This document shows positions 23,357-33,719 of a DNA stretch of 64,000 bases, one piece after another. The notes under the pieces were generated by a model, which worked only from the letters and a program-made list of their open reading frames with translations, was not told where the DNA came from and ran no database searches. The translations under genes and the position numbers were made by a program. How positions within the stretch are numbered: the first letter of the stretch is position 1; each line of letters opens with the position of its first letter. Where the stretch lies: positions 26,152,945 to 26,216,944 of the forward strand of contig CM046443.1 of NCBI GenBank assembly GCA_025506515.1, given 5' to 3'. The stretch comes from Flaveria trinervia. Lineage: Eukaryota > Streptophyta > Magnoliopsida > Asterales > Asteraceae.

Positions 23357-23576
23357 TTTCAGTTCAGAAACAATTTAATTCAAGCTTTTAAAAGTTTTAC
23401 ACAGACCACAACACACTCATGAAAACCAGAAAAAGATCTCAGGATGAATGACCAGAAATACAGAAAATTCAATCTCTATAACCGTTTCTTGCAAAAACAA
23501 AAGCTAATTCAATCAAACTTAGATCTTGAATAGCAGTTTCAATGATCAATTATTAGATCGACCAATGATTAACCTT

Positions 23577-23588
23577 GCTCTGATACCA
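23577..23588 (-). other. Primer binding site of element A
   Basis: The minus strand reads TGGTATCAGAGC, complementary to initiator Met-tRNA, two bases inside the LTR edge at 23591. Confidence 0.93.
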
Positions 23589-23590
23589 TT

Positions 23591-24498
23591 TGAAAGGATC
23601 AGAGATCTCAAGTTTGATGGATTAGAGTGTAATGCAGCAGAATAGAACAAGAATTAGACAAATTATAGCAAGAAGTCGATGCTTGTATGCATTAAGAACA
23701 CATACGGTTATAGTGAGAGAATATATTTCTGATTCAAGGAATGTTTATAGATATGGAATGTTTCTAATCAAATAGTTCATTTCATTCACGACATTCCCTT
23801 TATTACAATAGGTTGTCACTCCTTATATAGAGTGCAACAATCACTGCTGTTATCACGGAAAGTGACAACTGGCAGATCTAATACAAAAATAACTAACTCT
23901 TAACAAACTACTGAAATGTTCACAACTACTGAGAACATAACAAAGTGTTAAGTACAAATATAAAACTACTGATTAGAAACTACTGAAACTACAACGACTG
24001 AAGAACAAGTTCTTCAGTCGTTTTACAAAACTACTGAAACATAAAACTACTGAAACTAGAAATATAAAACTACTGATATCACAACTACTGAAGAAGTACT
24101 CTTCAGCAGTGTGACAAACTACTGAGGCTTCAGTACTTGATCTTCAGACTTTGACCTTCAGATGTTTCATCAGCTGATGACTTCAGTAGATATCCTTAGC
24201 TGATGTCTTCAGTCTTTGTCTTCAGACTTTGTACGTCAGTTGTTGATCTTCAGCACTTGTAAACTCTTCAGCTGTTGTACTTCAGTACTTTAGTCTTTCA
24301 GCTTCAGCACTTGTGTTCTTCAGCTGTTGTACTTCAGCACTTTAGTTCTTCAGCTGTTGAAGTCTTCAGCACTTGATCTTCAGCTGTTGAAGTCTTCAGC
24401 ACTTGTCAAACTGCTGATGAGTCTTTCAGCAGTTGTTGTGATACCATGTGGGACTTAGAGTTTTCTGATCTTGGCTCATTGGTTCTTTTGGTCCAACA
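23591..24498 (-). repeat. Element A 5' LTR
   Basis: 908 bp, TGAAAGG to CCAACA on the plus strand. U3 (about 24498 to 23860) carries the CTTCAG/ACTACTGA words and a perfect 28-bp palindrome at 23994-24021. The TATA box is at 23821-23830. It is followed on the plus side by gypsy element E sequence. Confidence 0.95.
23821..23830 (-). promoter_or_regulatory. TATA box of element A LTR promoter
   Basis: The minus strand reads CTATATAAGG, about 670 bp from the LTR 5' end. The same box is at 56341-56347 and near 44535 in element C. It sets U3 as the region holding the motif cluster. Confidence 0.7.
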
Positions 24499-25530
24499 GT
24501 TGACACTCAACAACTAAGCTACATGAGACTAAGATTTTGGTGGAAGAAATAAAGGAGCTGTAATCCAAGTGCTAAACCATCAGCACTCCTTAGCTGATCA
24601 TGTGGCTCAGGTGATCCACCGTTTGAATGGTATAGATGACACAATCCACAACCATGGGTAAGAGTTGGTGACCTGGAGGCTCAGTTTGCCACGATGTATA
24701 TTGCCACAGAACCCAAGGAAGAATTTGAAGAGGACCCCAAGGAAAAGCCAAAAGAAGCCCCAGAAGAAGAAGAACCTGTAGAGATGGATGGAGATAATGA
24801 TGGGTCTAATATATTAGATTGATCTTCGCATTCATCGACTTGGACTACATAGTGTTTTCTTTTAAACCTATGTAGGAAGGGTGAATTGATCGACCTGCTG
24901 AACAGACCAATTGAACTCTATCTGTGTGGTTGGTGTCCATGAAACAAAGCATGGAGACTGATGCGAACCTCACTACTATTGAATAGCTCACAAGCTCACT
25001 GATCAAGCTGTGGAGCAATGAAAGTTACCCAAACAAGGTGCTATGGCAAGCGTGCCCGATAAAAAACGCAAGTGGGAAACATTGGCAGTATGGGTTCATC
25101 ATCTAATAGCCAACCTAGCAGCATCAGCCACAACAATAGCAAAGAAGGTTTGACAACAACTACAGCTTCATTCAATCATCTCCCTCAACTCAAGGAACTA
25201 GTGGATATGTGAGGAATAAACCCTAAGTGCAGACGATGCAACTACTACCACACTGGCAGGTGTGACAGTTTTTGATGCCAGCATTGTGGGAAGGTTGGAC
25301 ACGCGATAAAGGATTGTCATGGGAAGTTGATGAAGAAGCCCCAACAGCCCCAGGAAACATTAAAAGGTTGCTTCAAGTGTGGAAAGGAAGGGAATTACAA
25401 GAGGAATTGCCCTCAATAAGAGAGAAATAGAAATGGAACTGGGAATGTGGCAATAACAACAATGGTGGAAACGATGACAATAATGGTGGCAACACTGGTG
25501 GAGCTAAAGAGAGCCTTCGTCATGGGTTTA
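24499..25530 (+). pseudogene. Element E Gag remnant with two CCHC-type knuckles
   Basis: The first piece (about 24665-24820) encodes an acidic tail, DLEAQFATMYIATEP then a Glu-rich run, ending at a stop. A later piece (about 24960-25420) reads AHKLTDQAVEQ and then CRRCNYYHTGRC, CQHCGKVGHAIKDC and CFKCGKEGNYKRNC. The main retro-gag domain between them is missing or unreadable, so an internal deletion is likely. Confidence 0.75.
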
Positions 25531-25900
25531 GGTGAGGCTCTAAACGATCCTTCTACTATTTGAGACCGGAGCCAATAGGAGTTTTATCTCTTCTAAGTTC
25601 TGTAGTCTCTTAAGCGATATACATTCTACATTAGAATCAAGTATACTGTAGAATTAATTGATGGTAAGCAAATCTCCATTACGCATATCATTAAGGGTTG
25701 TAAGATAGAACTTGATGGTCATACCTTCAATATTAATCTTATGCCTGTTACACTTGGAAGTTTCGATATGGTTGTGGGCATGGATTGGCTATTTGAGAAG
25801 CAGGCATAGCTAATTTGTCACAAGAAAGTCATTTGCATTCCTCTCATGAATGGGGAAATTCTCTCGGTTAAGGGTGAGAAGAGGGGTGTTATAATAGGCA
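25531..25900 (+). pseudogene. Element E aspartic protease remnant
   Basis: The translation near 25547-25590 gives LLFETGANRSFISS, matching the gypsy LFDTGADRSF motif with the catalytic Asp changed to Glu. Further on, VVGMDWL-like sequence (about 25770-25790) is visible after a frameshift. Not functional. Confidence 0.75.
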
Positions 25901-26074
25901 TCATATCATTTATGAAGACATAGAAATGGCTACACAAGGGTCACTTAGCCATATAGCCCTTGTCACTGACAAGCAACAAGAGGAGAAGAAGATAAAGGAT
26001 ATTCTGGTGGTTTGTGACTTTTAAAAGTTGTTTCTAGAGGATCTTCCTAAACTACCATCTCATCATCAAGTTGA

Positions 26075-26930
26075 GTTTAAGATCGATTTGACTTCCTGAG
26101 CAGCTCAATTGCGAGAGCACCTTATCAGTTAGTACCAAACGAACTGCAGGAACTATATACACAACTTCAAGAGCTGTTGGATAAAGGGTTTATTCGACTG
26201 AGCTTATCATCATGGGGAGCACATGTTCTATTTGTCAAGAAAAAGGATGACACATTCTGAATGTGTATCGACTATAGGGAGTTGAACAAATTCCCACTCA
26301 AGAATCGAGACCCTTTGTCTCGTATAGATGATTTGTTTGATCATCTTCAGGGAATCAAGCTATTATTCAAAAATTGATATGAGGTCCAGTTATCATCATC
26401 TAAGAGTTTGAGAGGAAGACATCATGAAGACCACATTTTGTACTCGTTACGGTCATTATGAATTATTGGTCATGCCATTTGGGTTGACTAATGTACCAAC
26501 AGTATTCATGGATCTCATGAATTGTGTGTGCAGACCCTACCTCGATCAGTTTGTTATCGTGTTTATCGACGATCTATCTAAGAGAAAGGGAGAACATGAG
26601 GAGCACCTACATTTAATTTTGGAATTACTTATAAGGGAATAGTTGTATGCCAAATTTTCTATGTGTGATTTCTAGATTCATGAAGTGTAATTCTTGGGTT
26701 ACATTGTTATTAAGAAGGGAATACATGTGGATCCTGTGAAGATTGAGGCTATAAAGAACTGGTCGGTTCCCAAAACACCTAGTGAGATAAGGAAATTCAT
26801 TGGGCTGGCAGGGTATTATTGGCATTTCATTGAGGGATTTTCCAAGATATCTCAACCTCTCATAGCCTTGACCGATAAAGGAACAACCTATAAATAAGGT
26901 GAGAGTCAAGAAGCTGCTTTAAAGTTTTTG
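26075..26930 (+). pseudogene. Element E reverse transcriptase remnant
   Basis: Segments include APYQLVPNELQEL, LLDKGFIRLS, WGAHVLFVKKKDD, CIDYRELNK and, in frame 26424-26642, TRYGHYELLVMPFGLTN and VFIDDLSKRKGEHEEHL. The catalytic FIDD is present, but the usual ILIYS following it is shortened. Frame 26694-26897 holds HVDPVKIEAIKNW and FIGLAGYYWHFI. Internal TGA and TAG stops break it. Confidence 0.88.
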
Positions 26931-27370
26931 AAACAGATACTCTGTAGCGCACCGATTTTAGTATTACATGAGGGAAGTGATGATTTTATGGTTTACTATG
27001 ATGCTTCTATCCAAGGACTTGGTTATGTCCTAATGCAACATGACAAAGTAATAGCCTATGCCTCGCGATAACTGAAAGTGAACGAGAAGAGTTTCACTAC
27101 TCATGACTTGGAACTAGGTGTAGTGGTCTTTCCTTTAAAGATCTGGAGACATTATTTGTAAGATACCAAATGCACTATTTTCACTAATCACAAAAGTCTT
27201 CAACATATCTTTTAGCAAAAAGAGCTGAACATGAGGTAGCGATGTTAGGTGGAATCGCTAAACGACTATGATTATGCTATTAAATATCACCCAACAAAGG
27301 TGAATGTAGTAGTTGATGGCTTGAGAAGAAAGGGAGACCACCAAACCTCGACGAGTGAGAGCTATGAAGC
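26931..27370 (+). pseudogene. Element E RNase H remnant
   Basis: The translation shows YYDASIQGLGYVLMQ, KVIAYASR followed by a stop, LELGVVVFPLKIWRHYL and TIFTNHKSLQHIF, the gypsy RNase H order. Three or more in-frame stops are present. Confidence 0.85.
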
Positions 27371-27519
27371 TTATGATTAGCACTCACTTGTCTGAATAAA
27401 TCAAGGAAGCTCAGACGGAAGCCTTGAAAGCAGAAAACGTTGGATCTGAATCCTTACGTGGGATGGACAACCAGTTGGAAGTGAAATCTAATGGGCTTTA
27501 ATACTTCATGGATAGACTT

Positions 27520-28250
27520 TGGGTTCCTTTATAAGGAAATTTGAAACACTTGGTTATGAGTGAAGCACATAATTCGAAGTATTCTATACACCCTGGTAGT
27601 GACAAAATTTATCATGATCTGAGGGCACACTATTGATGGCCTAGTATGAAGGCAGATGTAGATACATATGTGAGCAAGTGTTTGACCTGTTCTAAAGATA
27701 AAGTGGGGAATTAGAAGCCATCTGAATTACTTCAACAACCTGAGATTCCTTTGTGGAAGTGGGAACAGAATTCTAAGTTATGGGTGATCGTGGATCGACT
27801 AACTAAGTTAGCCCATTTCTTGGCGATCAAGGAAACTTATAAAATGGAAAAGTTAACCCGAATATATCTGAAAAAGGTAGTTTTGAGACATGGCGTGCCT
27901 ATCTTGATTATTTTTGATCGTGATGCTCGTTTTACATCCCATTTCTGGCAGTCGTTACAAAAATCTTTGGGTACGCATCTGGATATGAGTACTATCGATC
28001 ATACGCAGATCGATAGGCAAAGCTAGCGTACTATTCAAATTTTGGAGGACATGTTACGTGCTTGTATGATTGATTTCTAGAATAATAGGGAAGTTCATCT
28101 ATAGTTGGTGGAGTTTTCATACAATAATAATTATCACACCAGCATCAAGGCAATACTATTTGAGGCATTGTATGGGTGAAAATGTAGATCACCAGTTTGT
28201 TGCGAGAAAGTTGGTGATAGTCAGTTGACTGGCCCCGAATTGGTGCTCAA
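27520..28250 (+). pseudogene. Element E integrase remnant
   Basis: The HHCC zinc domain is seen as HNSKYSIHPGSDK and KCLTCSKDK (27570-27700). The core frame 27751-28026 reads LWVIVDRLTKLAHF and LIIFDRDARFTS. Compared with homologues, the segment carrying the first catalytic Asp (before WVIVDRLTK) is deleted. The catalytic Glu codon after DRQS is TAG. Confidence 0.88.
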
Positions 28251-28284
28251 GAAAACCGAGAATATCATGCAGATACGAAACTGA

Positions 28285-28800
28285 ATGGCTGTAGCGCGAG
28301 ACCAACAAAAGAGCTATGCAAACAAGCGACGTAAACCTTTGGAGTTTCAAGTCGGTGACAAAGTGTTGCTGAAAGTCTCATCGTGGAAAGGTGTGATTCA
28401 GTTTAGCAAAAGAGGCAAGCTTAACTCGAGATACGTTGGACCATTTGAGTTTCTGGAAAGAATAGGTCAAGTGGCATATTAATTAGGCCTGCCTGACTTG
28501 CTAAGTGGAGTTCATAATGTATTTCATATCTCAGACTTGAAAAAGTGTTTATCTGAAGGGACATTGATCGTACCACTCGAGGAAGTGCAAGTAGATGAGC
28601 AATTATGCTTTGTTCAAGAGCCGGTTGAAGTAATAGAACGTGAACTCAAAATTCTTAAGCAAAGCAAGATTCCCATAGTCAAAGTTCGTTGGAACTCAAG
28701 ATGTGGACCAGAATTCATGTGGGAACGGGAGGATCATATGAAGCTTAAGTATCCTCATATGTTCATAACAATGACGACAACCGGTGAAGGTACTGATTAA
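28285..28800 (+). pseudogene. Element E integrase C-terminal and chromodomain-like tail
   Basis: Frames 28285-28482 and 28498-28800 are in the same reading phase, separated by one stop (TAA at 28480-28482). They contain VGDKVLLKVSSWKG, YVGPFEFLERIGQVAY, GVHNVFHISDLKKC and VKVRWNSR. The last part is the short chromodomain-like tail common in plant chromoviruses, which can direct insertion to heterochromatin. It is followed by the polypurine-like tract. Confidence 0.85.
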
Positions 28801-28940
28801 ATTTCGAGATGAAATTTCTTTCAATATGGGGTGATTTGACAACACACTCGATTTTGTTATGCCAATGTAGTAAACTAGTGATGTAACATAACCATGTAAT
28901 GCAATTTTCGGGGATGAAACTTCTTTCAACACGGGGATAA

Positions 28941-30780
28941 TGTGACATCTGGGAATTTTCCGTTACCAAACTCTGTTAGTTCAGTTAGGTCTTGCATACA
29001 CGTGTCGTGAGCACACACTAGTTGTCATTGAACGTTGGTGACTTAATATCAATCATCTATGATAAATAGATAGTAATTTAACTTATAGTGTTGAATATAA
29101 GTTTGTGGTTATATGATTCATTACTTTATGGATTTTAACTATTATTTATAAATTTTACTTGATAACGTGACCATGTGTAATATTTATTTCATGTGTTTTG
29201 TAGTCAATTCAAAATTCATACATGATTATTATTGTTGATTAATAATGCTTGTTTATTTGTAGTTAAAACTATTTCAAAAAGTGTTAAAAGATTAACTTTT
29301 ATAAAATTTAAACAAGAGGGGTTTATTTTGTAATTACCAGTTAACTTAATATTACCTAAATTAAGCAAACCCTAGCTCCCATAAACCTCAAAATTCAGCC
29401 AAAGCCTTCCCTTCCCTCATCCTCATGATTTGTTTGATAAAAAACCCTCAATCCAGTCGATTTTGGCATGGTTTCAAGTATCAAAAGTTTTAGCAAGTAC
29501 CATTCTTGATTTCTACGCGATTAAAGGATAGTTTATGATTATTTTTCATGATTTTTGATTCTTGATGAACCCAAATTCGAAATTGATGAAGAAAAGTTGA
29601 AATTGATAATTTTTTGATGATGATATGTTGTTAATTATGTCATATGAATGTTGGGTTATGATGATTATGCAAGAATTTCATGGATTTGATATGTTATTCA
29701 TACCTTATATAAGTGAAAACTTTTGGATATGAGATGTGTGATTTATGATGATTTCATGATGTTGGTAGATGATTTTTATGGACTTAATTAAGTATGATGT
29801 TGGTGAGTTCATGAATAAATTGGGTGTTAGATGTATTTTGGTTGCTACTTTCCTGAAATGAAAACTTTAATTATAAAGATATTTTGATATAGTAAATTAG
29901 GCATGTTCACGATGTTTGGATCATGATAAAATGCTTGCTGATGATGTCTAATGTGGAAGAATGTGTTAATTGAGTTGTATGGATGCTTGATTATGTTAAA
30001 CGCAAATTCTTGAACTCACCAACCATTGTGTTGACTCTTTTAGTATGTTATTCTTAGGTCGTTAACTCTGGTTGCTAGTAGGAGCACATCACAAGTTCAA
30101 CCAGTATTTCCAAGCTTCTTGTTATGTCTTGACATTTGGTTTTAATCTGCGTGTTTACAAACATTGGGTTGGTGCGTGTTTTGACAATGTTACATTTAAC
30201 ATACCATGGGTTGAATTATTTACATAATGCTTTCACACTGTTTTAAAGTTTAAACTCTGATTTGCTTTTAAATGTTGCATATAGTGTCATTCTGAGTAAC
30301 TAATGACTAGGATCCTGGTTTGTACACTCGCCTCGCGGTAAAACCCCAAACGTGGATTTTGTGAGTGTGACATGTGTATGTGTCTGTGTGTATATGTATG
30401 TGGAACAATGTTATGAATAAAAATCATGAATACTTGGGGTCACATATATGTAAGTACACATTTCAAAATATACAACTAAGGGTTACATAAATGTAGGGTT
30501 ATGTATAGTAAGTACGGTTTACCAAGTGTACTTTCAAGAGTTACGAACATGTATGTCATACGTATTGTAAGTTGTTTGGTCCTCATCATTGTTATTTCGA
30601 GTTAAAATTTTAAAATATATAATGACCTAAAAAATAAGGTTGAAGTTTACTCAAATATTCTTTAAACAATTAAAAAGATAAATCATTTATAAATTATGTG
30701 ATTAGGTAACAGTGGATTTCATAACTTTGAATTATAAACATGGTTTATATTTGATCACTCTCCTAGTTTTCACATAACAA
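28941..30780 (+). repeat. Putative 3' LTR of element E
   Basis: It starts TGTGACATC right after a purine-rich stretch, as LTRs do. There is no open frame. The content is A/T-rich with a leader-like CAAACCCTAGCTCCC segment near 29365. The other LTR is outside the window, so the right boundary is only set by the microsatellite and Helitron end. The length of about 1.8 kb is plausible for this group. Confidence 0.55.
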
Positions 30781-30808
30781 TGTGCTTTTTTAGGATCCCT
30801 CCCCTATA

Positions 30809-30815
30809 TGTGTGT

Positions 30816-30856
<41 letters not shown>
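30809..30856. repeat. (TG)n/(CA)n microsatellite
   Basis: A short TG run followed by about 39 bp of pure CA. It abuts the CTAG end of the Helitron. Confidence 0.97.
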
Positions 30857-30862
<6 letters not shown>

Positions 30863-31990
30863 GCATGCCCGTGCGATGCGGCGGGTGCGACACTTTTAAT
30901 TGCAATTCTCGTGGCGCGTAAATTAGTGTCATCATTTCATTATAATTATGTGTAGATACGTTGAACCGGCCAATATTCCAAAGATAAAGTCATACTTGAA
31001 ATGTCTTCCAGATTAATCTTTGGCTCATTCACAACAGATTTATGTGTTATCTAAAATGAATATAGAATAAATTAGTGTTAACAAATATACCATATTTCAA
31101 GAGTGGAAAACATGCATCATCATAATAATTATAAATGCAACCATGTAATCGTGTGAATTTTTATTAGTTGTATAAGAAGTTAAGGAATCAAAATTAACAA
31201 AACATATTCTTAGATTACGGGAAACACACATTTCATATATCATGAAACATTTCCCGATATACAAAATTCAAAGCGGATACCCCTAGGTGATTGAAATGTT
31301 TTTCAAGATGTACTAAAACCTTAGTGTTATCCCGTGATATACCCCTTGATAACGCCATGTAAAGTTGACCATGGGAAAATACAGAACCAGGAAGATAAAC
31401 ACCAACATTTGGAACTTTGAGATTTATTGATTGTCATGGAAAAGCTAAGTCGAATGGGAATCTGTTTTATTTTCAGCTTGAATGGGAACATGTTCTCTTC
31501 AGAATGAGTTAGTGGGTTTCTTGGCAAAAATACTCATTTCCCGGTATGTTGACCAATAGCTATTTCAGCATCAATAACATTGCGCTGGAAGCCTCTACAT
31601 ATCAACCTTGTGCCATTGTATAAACCATATGATGGATCGATATTACATAACAATATGATGGGGCTTTTTATTTTTAAACATAGTTAATGAGGTGGTAGAC
31701 CACAAATAGTTAGTGAGTTTAAGAACTCTACTGGGTAAAAGTTATGGCGGTCATCCTCGACTTCATCAAAACTGTAGTACGTCTTTTCCTCTCCTTGAAA
31801 TATTTTAATCATCTGATTATTAATATCGTCTACACTCTAATTTTTTGTGGATAATATTGCTCGAGATATTATATATTCAGAGGGAAATGGACATTGTTAT
31901 GAACTGATAAAAACACAACATTTATCAATTCTCTTATATCATTTTCTTTATTCATGAATCGAATAGACATGTCTTCGTGTACACCCGGAT
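30857..31990 (-). mobile_element. Helitron 3' portion
   Basis: On the minus strand the element ends GCATGCTACTAG followed by T, with an imperfect GC-rich hairpin (CCCG/CGGG arms, 30868-30890) a few bases before. This is the Helitron 3' terminus, CTRR next to a T. A Pif1-type helicase C-terminus lies about 380 bp upstream of it. The 5' end is not recognisable; helicase similarity fades near 31985, so the copy looks truncated or interrupted. Confidence 0.8.
31240..31985 (-). pseudogene. Helitron Pif1-like helicase, C-terminal part
   Basis: Minus-strand translation in shifting frames gives FPSEYIISRAILSTKN (near 31880), YYSFDEVEDD, FLNSLTICGLPPH, CNIDPSYGLYNGTRLICRGF, VFLPRNPLTHSEENMFPFKL, RLSFSMTINKSQ and FSHGQLYMALSRG. 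This is the helicase half of RepHel, which unwinds DNA in rolling-circle transposition. It has stops and frameshifts, and the Rep nuclease half is absent. Confidence 0.88.
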
Positions 31991-32629
31991 ATTATAATAG
32001 GTATGAAAGAAAGAATAAAGTGAAGAAAAAGAAAAAAAACACAATAAAACCAAGTAGAGGGGTTAAAAGTGTCAAAAAGAACAAAAGGTTTCTAAAGTGG
32101 GTGTAAAAGGTGGCATGGCCGCCCATGATGTTACACACCCACTCTACCTTCGGATTTTAGAGAGAGAAAGAGCAGAGAAGCTCTCAGATATTTGAAGAAC
32201 AGCAAGAAGAAGGCTGAATTCAAGTAAGATTTGGTGTTTATAAGATGTTCTTAACCGGCCTATACCTTGGTTGTTTGATTGTATGTGTTTGGTTGTGTGT
32301 TTTGGTGGGTTTTAGGTGGTAGAACTCAATTACATTCAGGTTTTGAAGAAGTTCATCTGAAAGTTGTCAAGGTGAGTTCTAGAATCCCCCGTTTACTTGT
32401 TTTAACTAATTTTGGGGCTGGAAATGCATGTTCAAATGTTTATATTATATATGGATGTGTACCCGTATGTTTTATGTGTGTATTTTCGGGTGGGGTTTTG
32501 ATTTTGGGTGATTTATGATGTTATGATGTTGCCATGCTCTTGTTTTGTTGCTTAGAATGTGAGATTTAAGCTTAGAACATGTTGGTAAGATGATTGGGAC
32601 TGAATTGGAATGATTATAGTGTAGGTTGG

Positions 32630-32950
32630 TTGCCCATGCGCCTGAAAATGGCCCATGCGCCTAATGGTTAAAAACTGCCCAAGTGTTCCCATGCGCCCAA
32701 AACCCCATGCACCCAAATAGTATCAATGCGCCTAGAAATAGGCTGAATTTGACTAAGTGTCTAGACGCCCAGAAAGCCCATGCACCTAGGCATTCATGCA
32801 CCTGCATAGTGCCCATGCGCCTAGAATGTTGCCCAGAATGGCTGTGTGTTGGCCATGCGACCCAATAGTGCCCATGCGCCCAGAAGTTCCCCATGCGCCT
32901 AAGTGTTTCCCCATGCGCCTGAAAGGTCATGCGCTACATAGTGCACATGC
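32630..32950 (+). repeat. ATGCGCC minisatellite in H
   Basis: About twenty diverged copies of a 14-20 bp unit with core CCCATGCGCCTAAA or CCAGAA. CpG content is high relative to the surroundings. A related array is at 60365-60490 in element F. Confidence 0.9.
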
Positions 32951-33425
32951 GCCTGAGACTTAGAATTATTTTCTGATTTTTGGGGAAAATATTGAGTGTA
33001 GGCTTTGACTTAGGAGGTTTCCAAGGGTGATGAAGTTGACTTTATGAGGTCATGCATGATGATGTGATGTGTGATTGATGCTATGGCATTGTGTATGATG
33101 ATGCCTTGCATAATTGTGTTTATGTTCCTTATTATGTATGTTTATTTTCCATGGCATTACATGATGTAGTTGTGAATGTAAATGGAAAGTATTATGTAAC
33201 GTAAAGTGGAAGATAATGAAAAGTGGAACATAATGATAGAGTGCATGCATTAATGAAAGTTAAAGTAAAGAAAGTTTTGCAAGCTCATGTACAGAGGTGC
33301 ACGACTCTAAAATGTCGTTAGCTCAACTGTGTGTGGTTTAGCTAACCCATAAGGATACACACAGGGGTCTAGTCTTTGTGACTGGCTAGTTTTATAGTAC
33401 ATGGATGATAGGGATACTTACCCAA

Positions 33426-33657
33426 GTGCTGGTGCCAGGCTATGTGCGTTATGGAAGTCATTTATGATCTTCGGCCTAGTACCCGCTTTGTGCATACGTT
33501 TGGGGTGTAGTATACAGATGGGATCTTTGTCGTTTGCCCCGGTGCTGGTGCCAGGCTTTGTGCGTTATGGAAGTCATTTATGATCTTCGGCCCAGTACCC
33601 ACTTTGTGCATACGTTTGGGGTATATGTGATGACACTGATCCGGAAAGAAGGAAAGA
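33426..33657 (+). repeat. 116-bp tandem duplication in H
   Basis: GTGCTGGTGCCAGGCT starts at 33426 and again at 33542. The copies are similar through GTGCATACGTTTGGGGT. Two units only. Confidence 0.92.
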
Positions 33658-33719
33658 AGTAAAGAATGAAAGCTAATGAACAGTAAAGGAAGATAATAAT
33701 GATATTATCTATCTGTATG

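Larger units (their letters stand above)
1..24498 (-). mobile_element. Element A: Ty1/copia Sirevirus-like retrotransposon, interrupted by element B
   Basis: Seen: a 3' LTR tail at 1-519 and a full 5' LTR at 23591-24498 share the same sequence, and the primer site and polypurine tract lie just inside them. Read on the minus strand the order is gag, protease, integrase, reverse transcriptase, RNase H, spacer, ORF3. Element B (5898-18314) interrupts the reverse transcriptase. Removing B and adding the missing LTR part gives about 12.5 kb, the same size as B, C and D. The window starts inside the 3' LTR, so the left target duplication is not visible. A is the same family as C, as shown by LTR and ORF similarity. 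All genes are broken by frameshifts or stops. Confidence 0.93.
24499..30780 (+). mobile_element. Element E: degenerate Ty3/gypsy retrotransposon (chromovirus-like), 5' part missing
   Basis: Plus-strand remnants in order are the gag end with zinc knuckles, protease, reverse transcriptase, RNase H, integrase, a chromodomain-like tail and a 3' LTR. That order is Ty3/gypsy. Element A is inserted in its gag part, so the 5' LTR and gag start would lie left of the window. Stops are frequent and often TAG or TAA where homologues have CAG or CAA, as expected from deamination of methylated cytosine. The tail motif VKVRWNSRCGPEFMWERED suggests the Tekay/Del-type chromoviruses (family knowledge). Confidence 0.9.
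31991..33719 (+). repeat. H: gypsy-type LTR, left part, split by element D
   Basis: No gene is visible. The stretch has a leader-like region with a splice-like AGGTGAGTTCTAGAATCCCC near 32370, a CCCATGCGCCTAAA minisatellite (32630-32950) and a 116-bp tandem duplication (33426-33657). It resumes at 59014 after element D, with the duplicated GTATG at the junctions. The style resembles Asteraceae gypsy LTRs I remember. The orientation (plus) and left boundary are uncertain. Confidence 0.55.

Noticed and set aside
23577..23588. tRNA gene fragment
   Set aside because: TGGTATCAGAGC is only the primer binding site beside the LTR; no cloverleaf surrounds it.
29000..30780. Host gene or promoter between element E and the Helitron
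   Set aside because: No open frame of note; it follows a polypurine-like stretch and is better read as the element E LTR.
32661..32930. Minus-strand open frame of 89 codons with repeated GAWAFW/MG-type residues
   Set aside because: It is a by-product of the ATGCGCC minisatellite and has no recognisable domain.
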